The notes under the pieces were generated by a model. It was not told the DNA's origin. It did not search any database and saw nothing but the letters and a program-made list of their open reading frames with translations. Shown piece after piece: positions 6,797 through 12,829 of a stretch of 17,728 bases of DNA. Each line of letters begins with the position of its first letter. The first letter of the stretch is position 1. Source of the DNA: an uncultured Bacteroidales bacterium (lineage in GTDB: Bacteria; Bacteroidota; Bacteroidia; Bacteroidales; ML635J-15); assembly GCA_905233405.1 (NCBI GenBank), contig CAJOEG010000010.1:30929-48656 (forward strand). Reading direction: 5' to 3'. The position numbers and the translations under genes were made by a program.

Positions 6797-7687
6797 ATGG
6801 AAATAAAGATGTTCACGGAATATTTGAGGCTCGAACGTAGAAGTTCCGAGCACACGGTAAAATCTTACGAAACTGATTTGCTTCAGTTTCGTGATTTTAT
6901 TTGTGGTAACTCAAATAATACTTCCGCCTGTGAGTATTTTACCGACAAGAACGTCAGAATGTGGATGATGAGCCTCAAGGAAAGCGGAATTTCATCGCGA
7001 AGCATTAATAGGAAATTGTCTAGTCTGAAGGCTTTCGCTAATTATCTGAAAAAAGTCGGTAAGATGGACAGGAATCCGATGGCAAAGATTTCAAGTCAGA
7101 AGACAAGCAAGCGCCTGCCCGAGTTCGTTGCCGAAAACGATATGAACAAGATGACCACCGAAGACTTTTATTCCGATGATTTCGCAGGAAAGCGCGACGA
7201 GTTTATGGTAGAACTTTTCTATGCCACCGGAATGCGTCTGTCGGAACTAATCAACCTCAAGCATCTCGACTTTATGCCTGCCGAGCGACAGGTAAAGGTT
7301 TTCGGAAAAAGGAGTAAGGAAAGAATCTGCCCGTTGAACGACTATATTATTAATAGGTATAACGAGTATCTTGAGCAGAAAAAGGAGCAGGGTTTCGATG
7401 TGAGTTCGCAGGCTTGGCTTCTGGTGACCGACAAGGGCGAAAAGTTGTACGGCAAGTTCGTCTATCGCAAGATTACGCATTACCTTGGCGAAGTCACGAG
7501 CATCGACAAGAAAAGTCCGCACGTTCTGCGTCACACCTTCGCCACCCAGATGCTCAACAACGGTGCTGACCTCAATTCCATAAAGGAGTTGCTCGGTCAC
7601 GCAAGTCTGTCGGCGACGCAGGTATATACGCACAATACATTCGAGAAATTAAAAACAGTTTATAAACAAGCTCATCCACGAGCATAA
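6797..7687 (+). CDS. xerC: XerC/XerD-type tyrosine recombinase
   Basis: This site-specific recombinase probably helps resolve chromosome dimers at dif. From ATG 6797 it is 296 residues, the usual Xer length. The N-terminal SAM-like DNA-binding domain (about 1-90) contains RLERRSSEHTVKSYETDL. The catalytic domain shows the complete set: Arg147 (TGMRLSEL), Lys171 (FGKRSK), His242 and Arg245 (HVLRHTFA), His268 (LLGHAS) and nucleophile Tyr277 (VYTH). The frame is open back to TTG 6767, which would add ten mainly basic residues. That TTG lies inside a possible -7 element and the extra residues do not look like Xer, so ATG 6797 is chosen; ATG 6809 is also possible. XerC and XerD are hard to tell apart from one sequence. 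No integron or mobile element is nearby, and its position beside rpsU and hpf suggests the chromosomal housekeeping copy. Confidence 0.9.
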   Translation: MEIKMFTEYLRLERRSSEHTVKSYETDLLQFRDFICGNSNNTSACEYFTDKNVRMWMMSLKESGISSRSINRKLSSLKAFANYLKKVGKMDRNPMAKISSQKTSKRLPEFVAENDMNKMTTEDFYSDDFAGKRDEFMVELFYATGMRLSELINLKHLDFMPAERQVKVFGKRSKERICPLNDYIINRYNEYLEQKKEQGFDVSSQAWLLVTDKGEKLYGKFVYRKITHYLGEVTSIDKKSPHVLRHTFATQMLNNGADLNSIKELLGHASLSATQVYTHNTFEKLKTVYKQAHPRA

Positions 7688-7705
7688 AAATGAAAGGGAA
7701 AAGAA

Positions 7706-8005
7706 ATGAACGTAAAAGTACAGTCGGTTCAGTTTGACGCTGACCAAAAGTTGTTGGATTATGTTGATAAAAAAGTTGGTAAATTGTCGCAGATGGCTGA
7801 CAATATTTTGAGCGCAGAAGTTATTTTACGCCTCGACAAGTCGGAAACTAACGAAAATAAGATAGCAGAAGTTAGCCTTGACGTGCCAAAATTGACAGGT
7901 TTGTTCGCAAAACGCCAGTGCAAAACTTTCGAAGAAGCCGTTGATTTATCGGTAGATGCGTTGAAAAAGCAGCTTGTAAAGGCGAAAGAAAAACAACGTG
8001 ATTAA
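7706..8005 (+). CDS. hpf: Short ribosome hibernation-promoting factor (HPF/RaiA/YfiA family)
   Basis: The 99-residue protein has the beta-alpha-beta-beta-beta-alpha layout of the family: MNVKVQSVQFDADQKLLDYVDKK at the start, a central strand region, and a C-terminal helix with the recurring FEEAVDLSVDALKKQL pattern and a Lys-rich end. Family members bind the 30S A and P sites and silence or protect ribosomes in stationary phase. It lacks the C-terminal dimerisation domain of long HPF, so it is a short form. It starts 18 bases after xerC and is preceded by AGGGAAAAGAA, a modest Shine-Dalgarno-like sequence. No hairpin terminator follows; the tRNA promoter begins 16 bases after its stop codon. 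Confidence 0.92.
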   Translation: MNVKVQSVQFDADQKLLDYVDKKVGKLSQMADNILSAEVILRLDKSETNENKIAEVSLDVPKLTGLFAKRQCKTFEEAVDLSVDALKKQLVKAKEKQRD

Positions 8006-8021
8006 AAAAAGTAAAAAAAAT

Positions 8022-8052
8022 TTTGTTAGTAAAAAATAATCATCTATATTTG
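8022..8052 (+). promoter_or_regulatory. Promoter of the tRNA-tuf operon
   Basis: TTTG at 8022-8025 and TATATTTG at 8045-8052 are exactly 19 bases apart, a full consensus match. Downstream bases CAGTCC are the same as those after the rpsU -7 element. A small dyad, CCCTT (8057-8061) with AAGGG (8065-8069), overlaps the expected start site. Confidence 0.9.
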
Positions 8053-8109
8053 CAGTCCCTTTCGAAGGGGTAAAACGATCTTTAAAAAAGTGTTGATGAT
8101 TATTTTTTA

Positions 8110-8182
8110 GCCGATGTAGCTCAGCTGGTAGAGCAGCTGATTTGTAATCAGCCGGTCGGCGGTTCGAATCCGTTCATCGGCT
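8110..8182 (+). tRNA. tRNA-Thr (anticodon UGU)
   Basis: The 73-base cloverleaf has acceptor arms GCCGATG and CATCGGC with discriminator U, a D-arm with AGCTCAGCTGGTAGAGC, anticodon loop TTTGTAA and T-arm GGTTCGAATCC. CCA is not encoded. It is the first gene of a Thr-Tyr-Gly-Thr cluster. Confidence 0.97.
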
Positions 8183-8195
8183 CAAAAAATGGTCT

Positions 8196-8278
8196 GGGGA
8201 GATACCAAAGTGGCCAACTGGAGCAGACTGTAAATCTGTTGTCGTAAGACTTCGGAGGTTCGAATCCTTCTCTCCCCA
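8196..8278 (+). tRNA. tRNA-Tyr (anticodon GUA)
   Basis: The 83-base type II tRNA has acceptor arms GGGGAGA and TCTCCCC with discriminator A, anticodon loop CTGTAAA, a long variable arm (about 8237-8255) and T-arm GGTTCGAATCC. The long variable arm and GUA anticodon fit bacterial tRNA-Tyr. Confidence 0.97.
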
Positions 8279-8292
8279 CTCAAGGAAGATGC

Positions 8293-8366
<74 letters not shown>

Positions 8367-8371
8367 AAAAA

Positions 8372-8443
<72 letters not shown>

Positions 8444-8514
8444 CTTTTTTTGTGTTTATATATTAATAGGTAAATAAAGTAATTTAAGTATTATCATTAA
8501 ATAAATTTGAAGTC

Positions 8515-9702
8515 ATGGCTAAAGAGAAATTTGAAAGGACGAAACCGCACGTTAACATTGGTACCATTGGACACGTTGACCACGGTAAGACCACATTAAC
8601 ATCTGCTATTACTAAGGTATTGGCAAAGAAGGGCTTGTCGGAAGTAAAGGATTTTGACGCAATCGACAACGCTCCAGAAGAAAAGGAAAGAGGTATAACC
8701 ATCAACACTGCTCACGTTGAATACCAGACAGAAACCCGCCACTATGCACACGTTGACTGCCCAGGTCACGCCGACTATGTAAAGAACATGGTTACTGGTG
8801 CTGCTCAGATGGACGGTGCTATCTTGGTAGTTGCTGCAACTGACGGTCCTATGCCACAGACAAACGAACACGTACTTCTCGCAAAGCAGGTAAACGTACC
8901 TAAGATGGTTGTTTTCCTCAATAAGTGCGATATGGTTGACGATGAAGAATTGCTCGACCTCGTTGAAATGGAAGTTCGTGACCTTCTTACTAAGTATGAT
9001 TTCGACGGTGACAACACTCCGGTTATCCGCGGTTCTGCACTTGGTGCTTTGAACGGTGAACCTCAGTGGGAAGCTAAGGTTGAAGAACTTATGGCTGCTG
9101 TTGACAGCTGGATTCCTCTGCCAAAGCGTGAGAACGAAAAGCCGTTCTTGATGCCTGTTGAAGACGTATTCTCAATCACTGGTCGTGGTACTGTTGCTAC
9201 CGGCCGTATCGAAACTGGTGTTATCCACGTTGGTGATAAGGTTCAGATTGTTGGTTTGAGCGACGAATTCAAGGACACAACCGTTACTGGTGTTGAAATG
9301 TTCCGTAAGCTCCTCGACGAAGGTGAAGCTGGTGACAACGTAGGTTTGTTGCTCCGCGGTATCGACAAGGACGAAGTTAAGAGAGGAGAAGTTATTGCTG
9401 CTCCTGGTTCAATCCATCCGCACACTCACTTCAAGGCTGAAGTTTACGTTCTGACTAAGGAAGAAGGTGGACGTCACACTCCATTCCAGAACCACTACCG
9501 TCCTCAGTTCTTCTTGAGAACTTTGGATATCACTGGCGAAATTGCTCTTCCAGAAGGAACCGAAATGGTAATGCCTGGTGATAATGTAACTATCGACGTT
9601 ACTTTGATTTACCCGGTTGCATTGAACGTTGGTCTCCGTTTCGCAATCCGCGAAGGTGGTAGAACAGTTGGTGCTGGTCAGATTACCGAAATCGTTGAAT
9701 AA
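8515..9702 (+). CDS. tuf: Elongation factor Tu
   Basis: This 395-residue GTPase carries aminoacyl-tRNA to the ribosomal A site. Domain 1 shows all GTP-binding motifs: GHVDHGKT at 19-26, the switch I RGITI at 59-63, DCPGH at 81-85 with catalytic His85, NKCD at 136-139 and the GSAL loop. Domains 2 and 3 follow without gap. Length and sequence are canonical. It lies 71 bases after tRNA-Thr(GGU) with no consensus promoter in the gap, so it is probably cotranscribed with the four tRNAs. Codons look strongly biased toward a few choices, as expected of a very highly expressed gene. The N-terminus is fixed by MAKEKFERTKPHVNIGTIGH. Confidence 0.99.
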   Translation: MAKEKFERTKPHVNIGTIGHVDHGKTTLTSAITKVLAKKGLSEVKDFDAIDNAPEEKERGITINTAHVEYQTETRHYAHVDCPGHADYVKNMVTGAAQMDGAILVVAATDGPMPQTNEHVLLAKQVNVPKMVVFLNKCDMVDDEELLDLVEMEVRDLLTKYDFDGDNTPVIRGSALGALNGEPQWEAKVEELMAAVDSWIPLPKRENEKPFLMPVEDVFSITGRGTVATGRIETGVIHVGDKVQIVGLSDEFKDTTVTGVEMFRKLLDEGEAGDNVGLLLRGIDKDEVKRGEVIAAPGSIHPHTHFKAEVYVLTKEEGGRHTPFQNHYRPQFFLRTLDITGEIALPEGTEMVMPGDNVTIDVTLIYPVALNVGLRFAIREGGRTVGAGQITEIVE

Positions 9703-9716
9703 TTAATGATTTACAT

Positions 9717-9745
9717 AAAGTGATGGGAGTTTCTCCCGTCACTTT
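9717..9745 (+). terminator. Strong hairpin after tuf; terminator or processing site
   Basis: Bases 9717-9729 pair with 9733-9745 (13 bp with one G-T) around a 3-base TTT loop. It ends in TTT but then reads GTAATAC, so the U-tract is poor. No consensus promoter lies between it and tRNA-Trp, which begins 5 bases later. Partial termination or RNase processing that frees the tRNA 5' side both fit. Confidence 0.5.
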
Positions 9746-9750
9746 GTAAT

Positions 9751-9823
9751 ACGGGTGTAGCTCAGTTGGTAGAGCACTAGTCTCCAAAACTAGGTGTCGG
9801 GAGTTCGAGCCTCTCTACCCGTG
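9751..9823 (+). tRNA. tRNA-Trp (anticodon CCA)
   Basis: The 73-base cloverleaf has acceptor arms ACGGGTG and TACCCGT (last pair G-U) with discriminator G, anticodon loop CTCCAAA and T-arm GAGTTCGAGCCTC. It sits between tuf and secE. Confidence 0.96.
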
Positions 9824-9847
9824 CAAGATAAAGAATTTTACGCTATA

Positions 9848-10042
9848 ATGAAGAAGATTAAAGCATATTTCGCCAACGTTTACGAAGAGTTGGTTAAGAA
9901 AGTTACCTGGCCAAAGTGGTCAGAACTTCAAAGTAGTGCAATAGTGGTAATGGTTGCTTCCTTAATATTTGCCCTCGTAATCTTTGTAATGGACTTTGCT
10001 TTCAAAGGTCTATTGGAATGGGTTTACGGGTTATTTTATTAA
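9848..10042 (+). CDS. secE: Preprotein translocase subunit SecE
   Basis: This 64-residue protein is the single-span bacterial SecE that clamps SecY in the inner-membrane translocon. An amphipathic helix (about 1-18) leads to the family signature VKKVTWPKWSEL at 16-27, then one membrane span at about 31-50 and a short tail. The frame is open upstream to 9794, but that start lies inside tRNA-Trp and would add residues unlike SecE, so ATG 9848 is used. The gene is 24 bases from tRNA-Trp and 23 bases before nusG, the standard secE-nusG pair. Confidence 0.95.
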   Translation: MKKIKAYFANVYEELVKKVTWPKWSELQSSAIVVMVASLIFALVIFVMDFAFKGLLEWVYGLFY

Positions 10043-10065
10043 ACCAGTTTTTTTCGATTGGAGTT

Positions 10066-10611
10066 ATGTCAGAAGTTACTAAAAAATGGTATGTTGTGCG
10101 CGCATTGAGCGGCAAGGAGAAGAAGGTGAAGGAGTATCTCGAAAGTGAAATCCAGCATCGTAATCTTACCGAGCAGGTGCCTCAGATACTAATTCCAACA
10201 GAAAAAGTTTATCAAGTTAGAAACGGAAAGCCAGTTCACAAGGAAAGAAATTTCTTCCCGGGCTATATCCTTATCCAGGCTGCCCTCGATGGTGAGGTAG
10301 AGCATGTGATAAAGAGCGTGACCGGCGTGATAGGTTTTCTTGGAACCAAGGACGGTAAGGCAGTTCCCCTGAGAAACGACGAGGCTGCAAGGATTCTCGG
10401 CAAGGTTGATGAATTGTCCGAAAATGCGGACGAAATCACAGTGCCGTTCTTTGTTGGCGAAGCCGTAAAGGTGACAGACGGTCCGTTCAACGGTTTCAGT
10501 GGTGTAATTGAAGAAGTGTATGATGAGAGGAAGAAATTGAAGGTTATTGTTACCATCTTCGGTAGAAAGACCCCAATTGAACTTCGATTCATGCAAGTCG
10601 AAAAAGAGTAA
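10066..10611 (+). CDS. nusG: Transcription termination/antitermination factor NusG
   Basis: This 181-residue elongation factor binds the RNA polymerase clamp through its NGN domain and Rho or ribosomal S10 through its KOW domain. The NGN domain (about 1-115) starts KKWYVVRALSGKEKKVKEYL and contains the family signature ERNFFPGYILI. The KOW domain (about 125-181) contains VGEAVKVTDGPFNGFSGVI. ATG 10066 is preferred: the upstream in-frame start at 10018 overlaps the secE end and adds 16 hydrophobic residues foreign to NusG. It sits 23 bases after secE and 23 bases before rplK. Confidence 0.97.
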   Translation: MSEVTKKWYVVRALSGKEKKVKEYLESEIQHRNLTEQVPQILIPTEKVYQVRNGKPVHKERNFFPGYILIQAALDGEVEHVIKSVTGVIGFLGTKDGKAVPLRNDEAARILGKVDELSENADEITVPFFVGEAVKVTDGPFNGFSGVIEEVYDERKKLKVIVTIFGRKTPIELRFMQVEKE

Positions 10612-10634
10612 TCTAAAGTAATAACGGAAAAGTT

Positions 10635-11084
10635 ATGGCAAAACAGATTGGCGGTTTTATTAAACTGCAAATTAAAGGTGGTGCTGCAAATCCAGCTCCT
10701 CCGGTAGGTCCAGCTTTAGGTTCGAAGGGTTTGAACATTATGGAGTTCTGCAAGCAGTTCAACGGCAGAACCCAGACTCCGCAGACCGCAGGTAAGGTAT
10801 TGCCTGTTGTCATCACTTATTATAGTGACAAGTCCTTTGACTTCGTAGTAAAGACCCCGCCGGTTGCCGTACAGTTGATGGAAGTTGCGAAGGTTAAGAA
10901 GGGTTCGGCAGAACCTAACCGTTCGAAGGTCGGCTCTATCACTTGGGATCAGGTGAAGACTATAGCCGAAGGCAAGATGGTTGACATGAACGCTTTCACA
11001 ATCGACTCGGCAATGAGCATGGTTGCAGGAACAGCTAGAAGTATGGGAATCGCAGTTAAGGGCGACTCTCCAATTAAGAAATAA
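10635..11084 (+). CDS. rplK: 50S ribosomal protein L11
   Basis: This 149-residue protein forms the GTPase-associated centre with 23S rRNA, at the base of the L10-L12 stalk. The N-terminal domain has the proline-rich PAPPVGPALG at 20-29, the region where thiostrepton acts. The C-terminal rRNA-binding domain ends with the GTARSMGIAVKG signature. Length is close to the usual 141-147. It is followed 17 bases later by rplA. In many bacteria L1 represses this mRNA, but the 23-base leader after nusG is too short to show an obvious L1 site. Confidence 0.98.
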   Translation: MAKQIGGFIKLQIKGGAANPAPPVGPALGSKGLNIMEFCKQFNGRTQTPQTAGKVLPVVITYYSDKSFDFVVKTPPVAVQLMEVAKVKKGSAEPNRSKVGSITWDQVKTIAEGKMVDMNAFTIDSAMSMVAGTARSMGIAVKGDSPIKK

Positions 11085-11101
11085 TTTAAGTACTTTTTGA
11101 A

Positions 11102-11794
11102 ATGACAAAAATTAGTAAGAAAAGAAAAGTTGCTTTGTCTAAAATAGAAAATGGCAAGAAGTACGATCTTCAGGAAGCTGCTAAATTAGTAAAGGAAATA
11201 ACTTACACAAAGTTCGATGCATCTGTTGACTTGGATGTTCGCCTTGGTGTTGACCCTCGTAAGGCCAACCAGATGGTAAGGGGTATCACCACATTGCCTC
11301 ACGGAACTGGTAAGCAGGTTCGCGTATTGGTATTGTGTACTCCCGACAAGGAGCAGGAAGCAAAGAATGCAGGAGCTGACTTTGTAGGTTTGGATGACTA
11401 TATCGAGAAGATCCAGGGTGGTTGGACCGATGTTGACATCATCATCACTATGCCGATGGTAATGGCTAAGATAGGTAAGTTGGGTAGAATATTAGGTCCT
11501 AGAGGCTTGATGCCAAACCCAAAGACCGGAACCGTTACTATGGAAGTTGGCAAGGCAGTAGAGGATGTAAAGAAGGGTAAAATCGACTTCAAGGTTGACA
11601 AGTTTGGTATTATTCACGCTGGTATCGGTAAGGTTTCGTTCGAAGCCAACAAGATAGCCGACAACGCAAACGAATTGCTCCAGACTATCATCAAGTTGAA
11701 GCCGGCAGCTGCTAAGGGAACATACGTAAAGAGCGTTTACCTTTCAAGCACAATGAGTCCTGGAATAGAAATCGATACAAAAACAATTAATTAG
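11102..11794 (+). CDS. rplA: 50S ribosomal protein L1
   Basis: This 230-residue protein binds helix 76 of 23S rRNA to form the mobile L1 stalk used for E-site tRNA release, and often represses its own operon. The sequence is colinear with the family: KKRKVALSKIENGKKYDLQEA at the N-terminus, the flexible domain II in the middle, and the L1 signature KIGKLGRILGPRGLMPNPKT at about 123-142. Length is normal. It is 17 bases after rplK and 12 bases before rplJ, so it is cotranscribed. Confidence 0.98.
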   Translation: MTKISKKRKVALSKIENGKKYDLQEAAKLVKEITYTKFDASVDLDVRLGVDPRKANQMVRGITTLPHGTGKQVRVLVLCTPDKEQEAKNAGADFVGLDDYIEKIQGGWTDVDIIITMPMVMAKIGKLGRILGPRGLMPNPKTGTVTMEVGKAVEDVKKGKIDFKVDKFGIIHAGIGKVSFEANKIADNANELLQTIIKLKPAAAKGTYVKSVYLSSTMSPGIEIDTKTIN

Positions 11795-11806
11795 TAACAC
11801 ACGAGT

Positions 11807-12325
11807 ATGAAACGAGAAGACAAGAATGCTCTTATCGAGAGCCTGAAGTCAGCAGTAGAGCAGTACAATCACTTCTACGTAGCCGACATTTCAGGATTGA
11901 ACGCTAAGCAGACTTATACGCTTAGAAAGAAATGTTTCGAGAAAGACATTGAACTGATTGTTGTTAAGAATACCTTCTTTAGAAAGGCATTGGAACGTAT
12001 CGGCAACGGTTACGAAGAATTGTATCCCGTTTTGGTAGAAAATTCCGCAGTAATGTTCTGCAACACGGCTAACGTGCCTGCAAAGCTCATCAAGGAATTG
12101 AACCAGAAGAGCGACAAGCCTCTTTTCAAGGGTGCATACGCTGAGGAATCCATCTATGTCGGACAGTCCAACCTCGAGGCATTAGCTAGCCTCAAGTCGA
12201 AGGAAGAACTTATTGGTGATGTTATATTATTGTTGCAGTCGCCGATGAAGACCGTATTGGGACAACTCGAATCAGGCAAAAATTTATTAGGAGGTTTGGT
12301 AAAAACCTTATCAGAGAGAGAATAA
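11807..12325 (+). CDS. rplJ: 50S ribosomal protein L10
   Basis: This 172-residue protein is the stalk base that holds L7/L12 dimers. The N-terminal rRNA-binding domain has the family pattern VADISGLNAKQTYTLRKKC and VVKNTFFRKAL. The C-terminal helix (about 135-172), rich in Leu, Lys and Glu, is the L12-docking segment. The gap to rplA is only 12 bases, so the long structured L10 leader seen in enterobacteria is absent. Any L10 autoregulation must act elsewhere. It is 37 bases before rplL. Confidence 0.97.
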   Translation: MKREDKNALIESLKSAVEQYNHFYVADISGLNAKQTYTLRKKCFEKDIELIVVKNTFFRKALERIGNGYEELYPVLVENSAVMFCNTANVPAKLIKELNQKSDKPLFKGAYAEESIYVGQSNLEALASLKSKEELIGDVILLLQSPMKTVLGQLESGKNLLGGLVKTLSERE

Positions 12326-12362
12326 AAGAATTTAAAAGTTAAAAAAGTTAAAATTTATAAAA

Positions 12363-12740
12363 ATGGCAGATCTTAAGAAATTGGCAGAAGAATTAGTTAA
12401 TCTTACTGTTAAAGACGTAAACGAATTGGCAAACATCCTTAAGGAAGAATATGGTATCGAACCAGCAGCTGCAGCAGCAGTAGTAGCAGCTCCAGCAGCA
12501 GGCGCAGCAGCAGAAGCAGCAGCAGAAAAGACCGAATTTGATGTTATCCTCAAGGCAGCTGGTCCAAAGAAATTGGACGTAGTAAAGGTTGTTAAGACTT
12601 TGACTGGCCTCGGATTGAAGGAAGCCAAGGAATTAGTTGACGCAGCTCCAAAACCTGTAAAAGAAGGTGTTGCTAAGGACGAAGCAGAATCTTTGAAGAA
12701 GCAGTTGGAAGAAGTTGGAGCAGAAGTTGAACTTAAATAA
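12363..12740 (+). CDS. rplL: 50S ribosomal protein L7/L12
   Basis: This 125-residue stalk protein recruits translation GTPases. The N-terminal dimerisation domain (about 1-33) binds L10. A flexible hinge at about 34-55 is almost all alanine, valine, proline and glycine. The globular C-terminal domain (56-125) carries GLGLKEAKELVD at 82-93, the factor-binding helix. The hinge DNA (about 12462-12527) is nearly pure GCA/GCT/GTA codons, a low-complexity run where length change by slippage is plausible. A strong hairpin follows before rpoB. Confidence 0.98.
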   Translation: MADLKKLAEELVNLTVKDVNELANILKEEYGIEPAAAAAVVAAPAAGAAAEAAAEKTEFDVILKAAGPKKLDVVKVVKTLTGLGLKEAKELVDAAPKPVKEGVAKDEAESLKKQLEEVGAEVELK

Positions 12741-12763
12741 ACGACTTTTGTTGCATAATTTAT

Positions 12764-12794
12764 AGGTTTAGACCCCCTCGGGGGGTTTAAACCT
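12764..12794 (+). terminator. Strong hairpin in the rplL-rpoB gap (probable attenuator or processing site)
   Basis: Bases 12764-12777 pair with 12781-12794: 14 bp with one G-T pair, five consecutive C-G pairs and a 3-base loop (TCG). It is followed by TTGTTGG rather than a T-run. It sits 23 bases after the rplL stop and 35 bases before the rpoB start, the place of the known attenuator and RNase III site in Escherichia coli. It would lower polymerase-subunit output relative to ribosomal proteins. Confidence 0.75.
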
Positions 12795-12829
12795 TTGTTG
12801 GTTTAGGTTCATTTTTAAAAATTGCGACA

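Noticed and set aside
6797..7687. The tyrosine recombinase as a sign of an integrated mobile element
   Set aside because: It has housekeeping Xer length and motifs, sits between rpsU and hpf, and no att-like flanking repeats or cargo genes are seen. The adjacent tRNAs are intact with no duplicated 3' ends noticed.
9717..9745. The post-tuf hairpin as a definite Rho-independent terminator
   Set aside because: Its U-tract is only three bases and no new promoter is seen before tRNA-Trp and secE, so full termination would leave essential genes without transcription. It is kept only as a partial terminator or processing site.
9794..9847. Upstream extension of secE by 18 codons
   Set aside because: It begins inside tRNA-Trp, and the extra residues do not resemble SecE. 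ATG 9848 gives the standard length.
10018..10065. Upstream extension of nusG by 16 codons
   Set aside because: It overlaps the end of secE in another frame and adds hydrophobic residues absent from NusG proteins. ATG 10066 begins the NGN domain.
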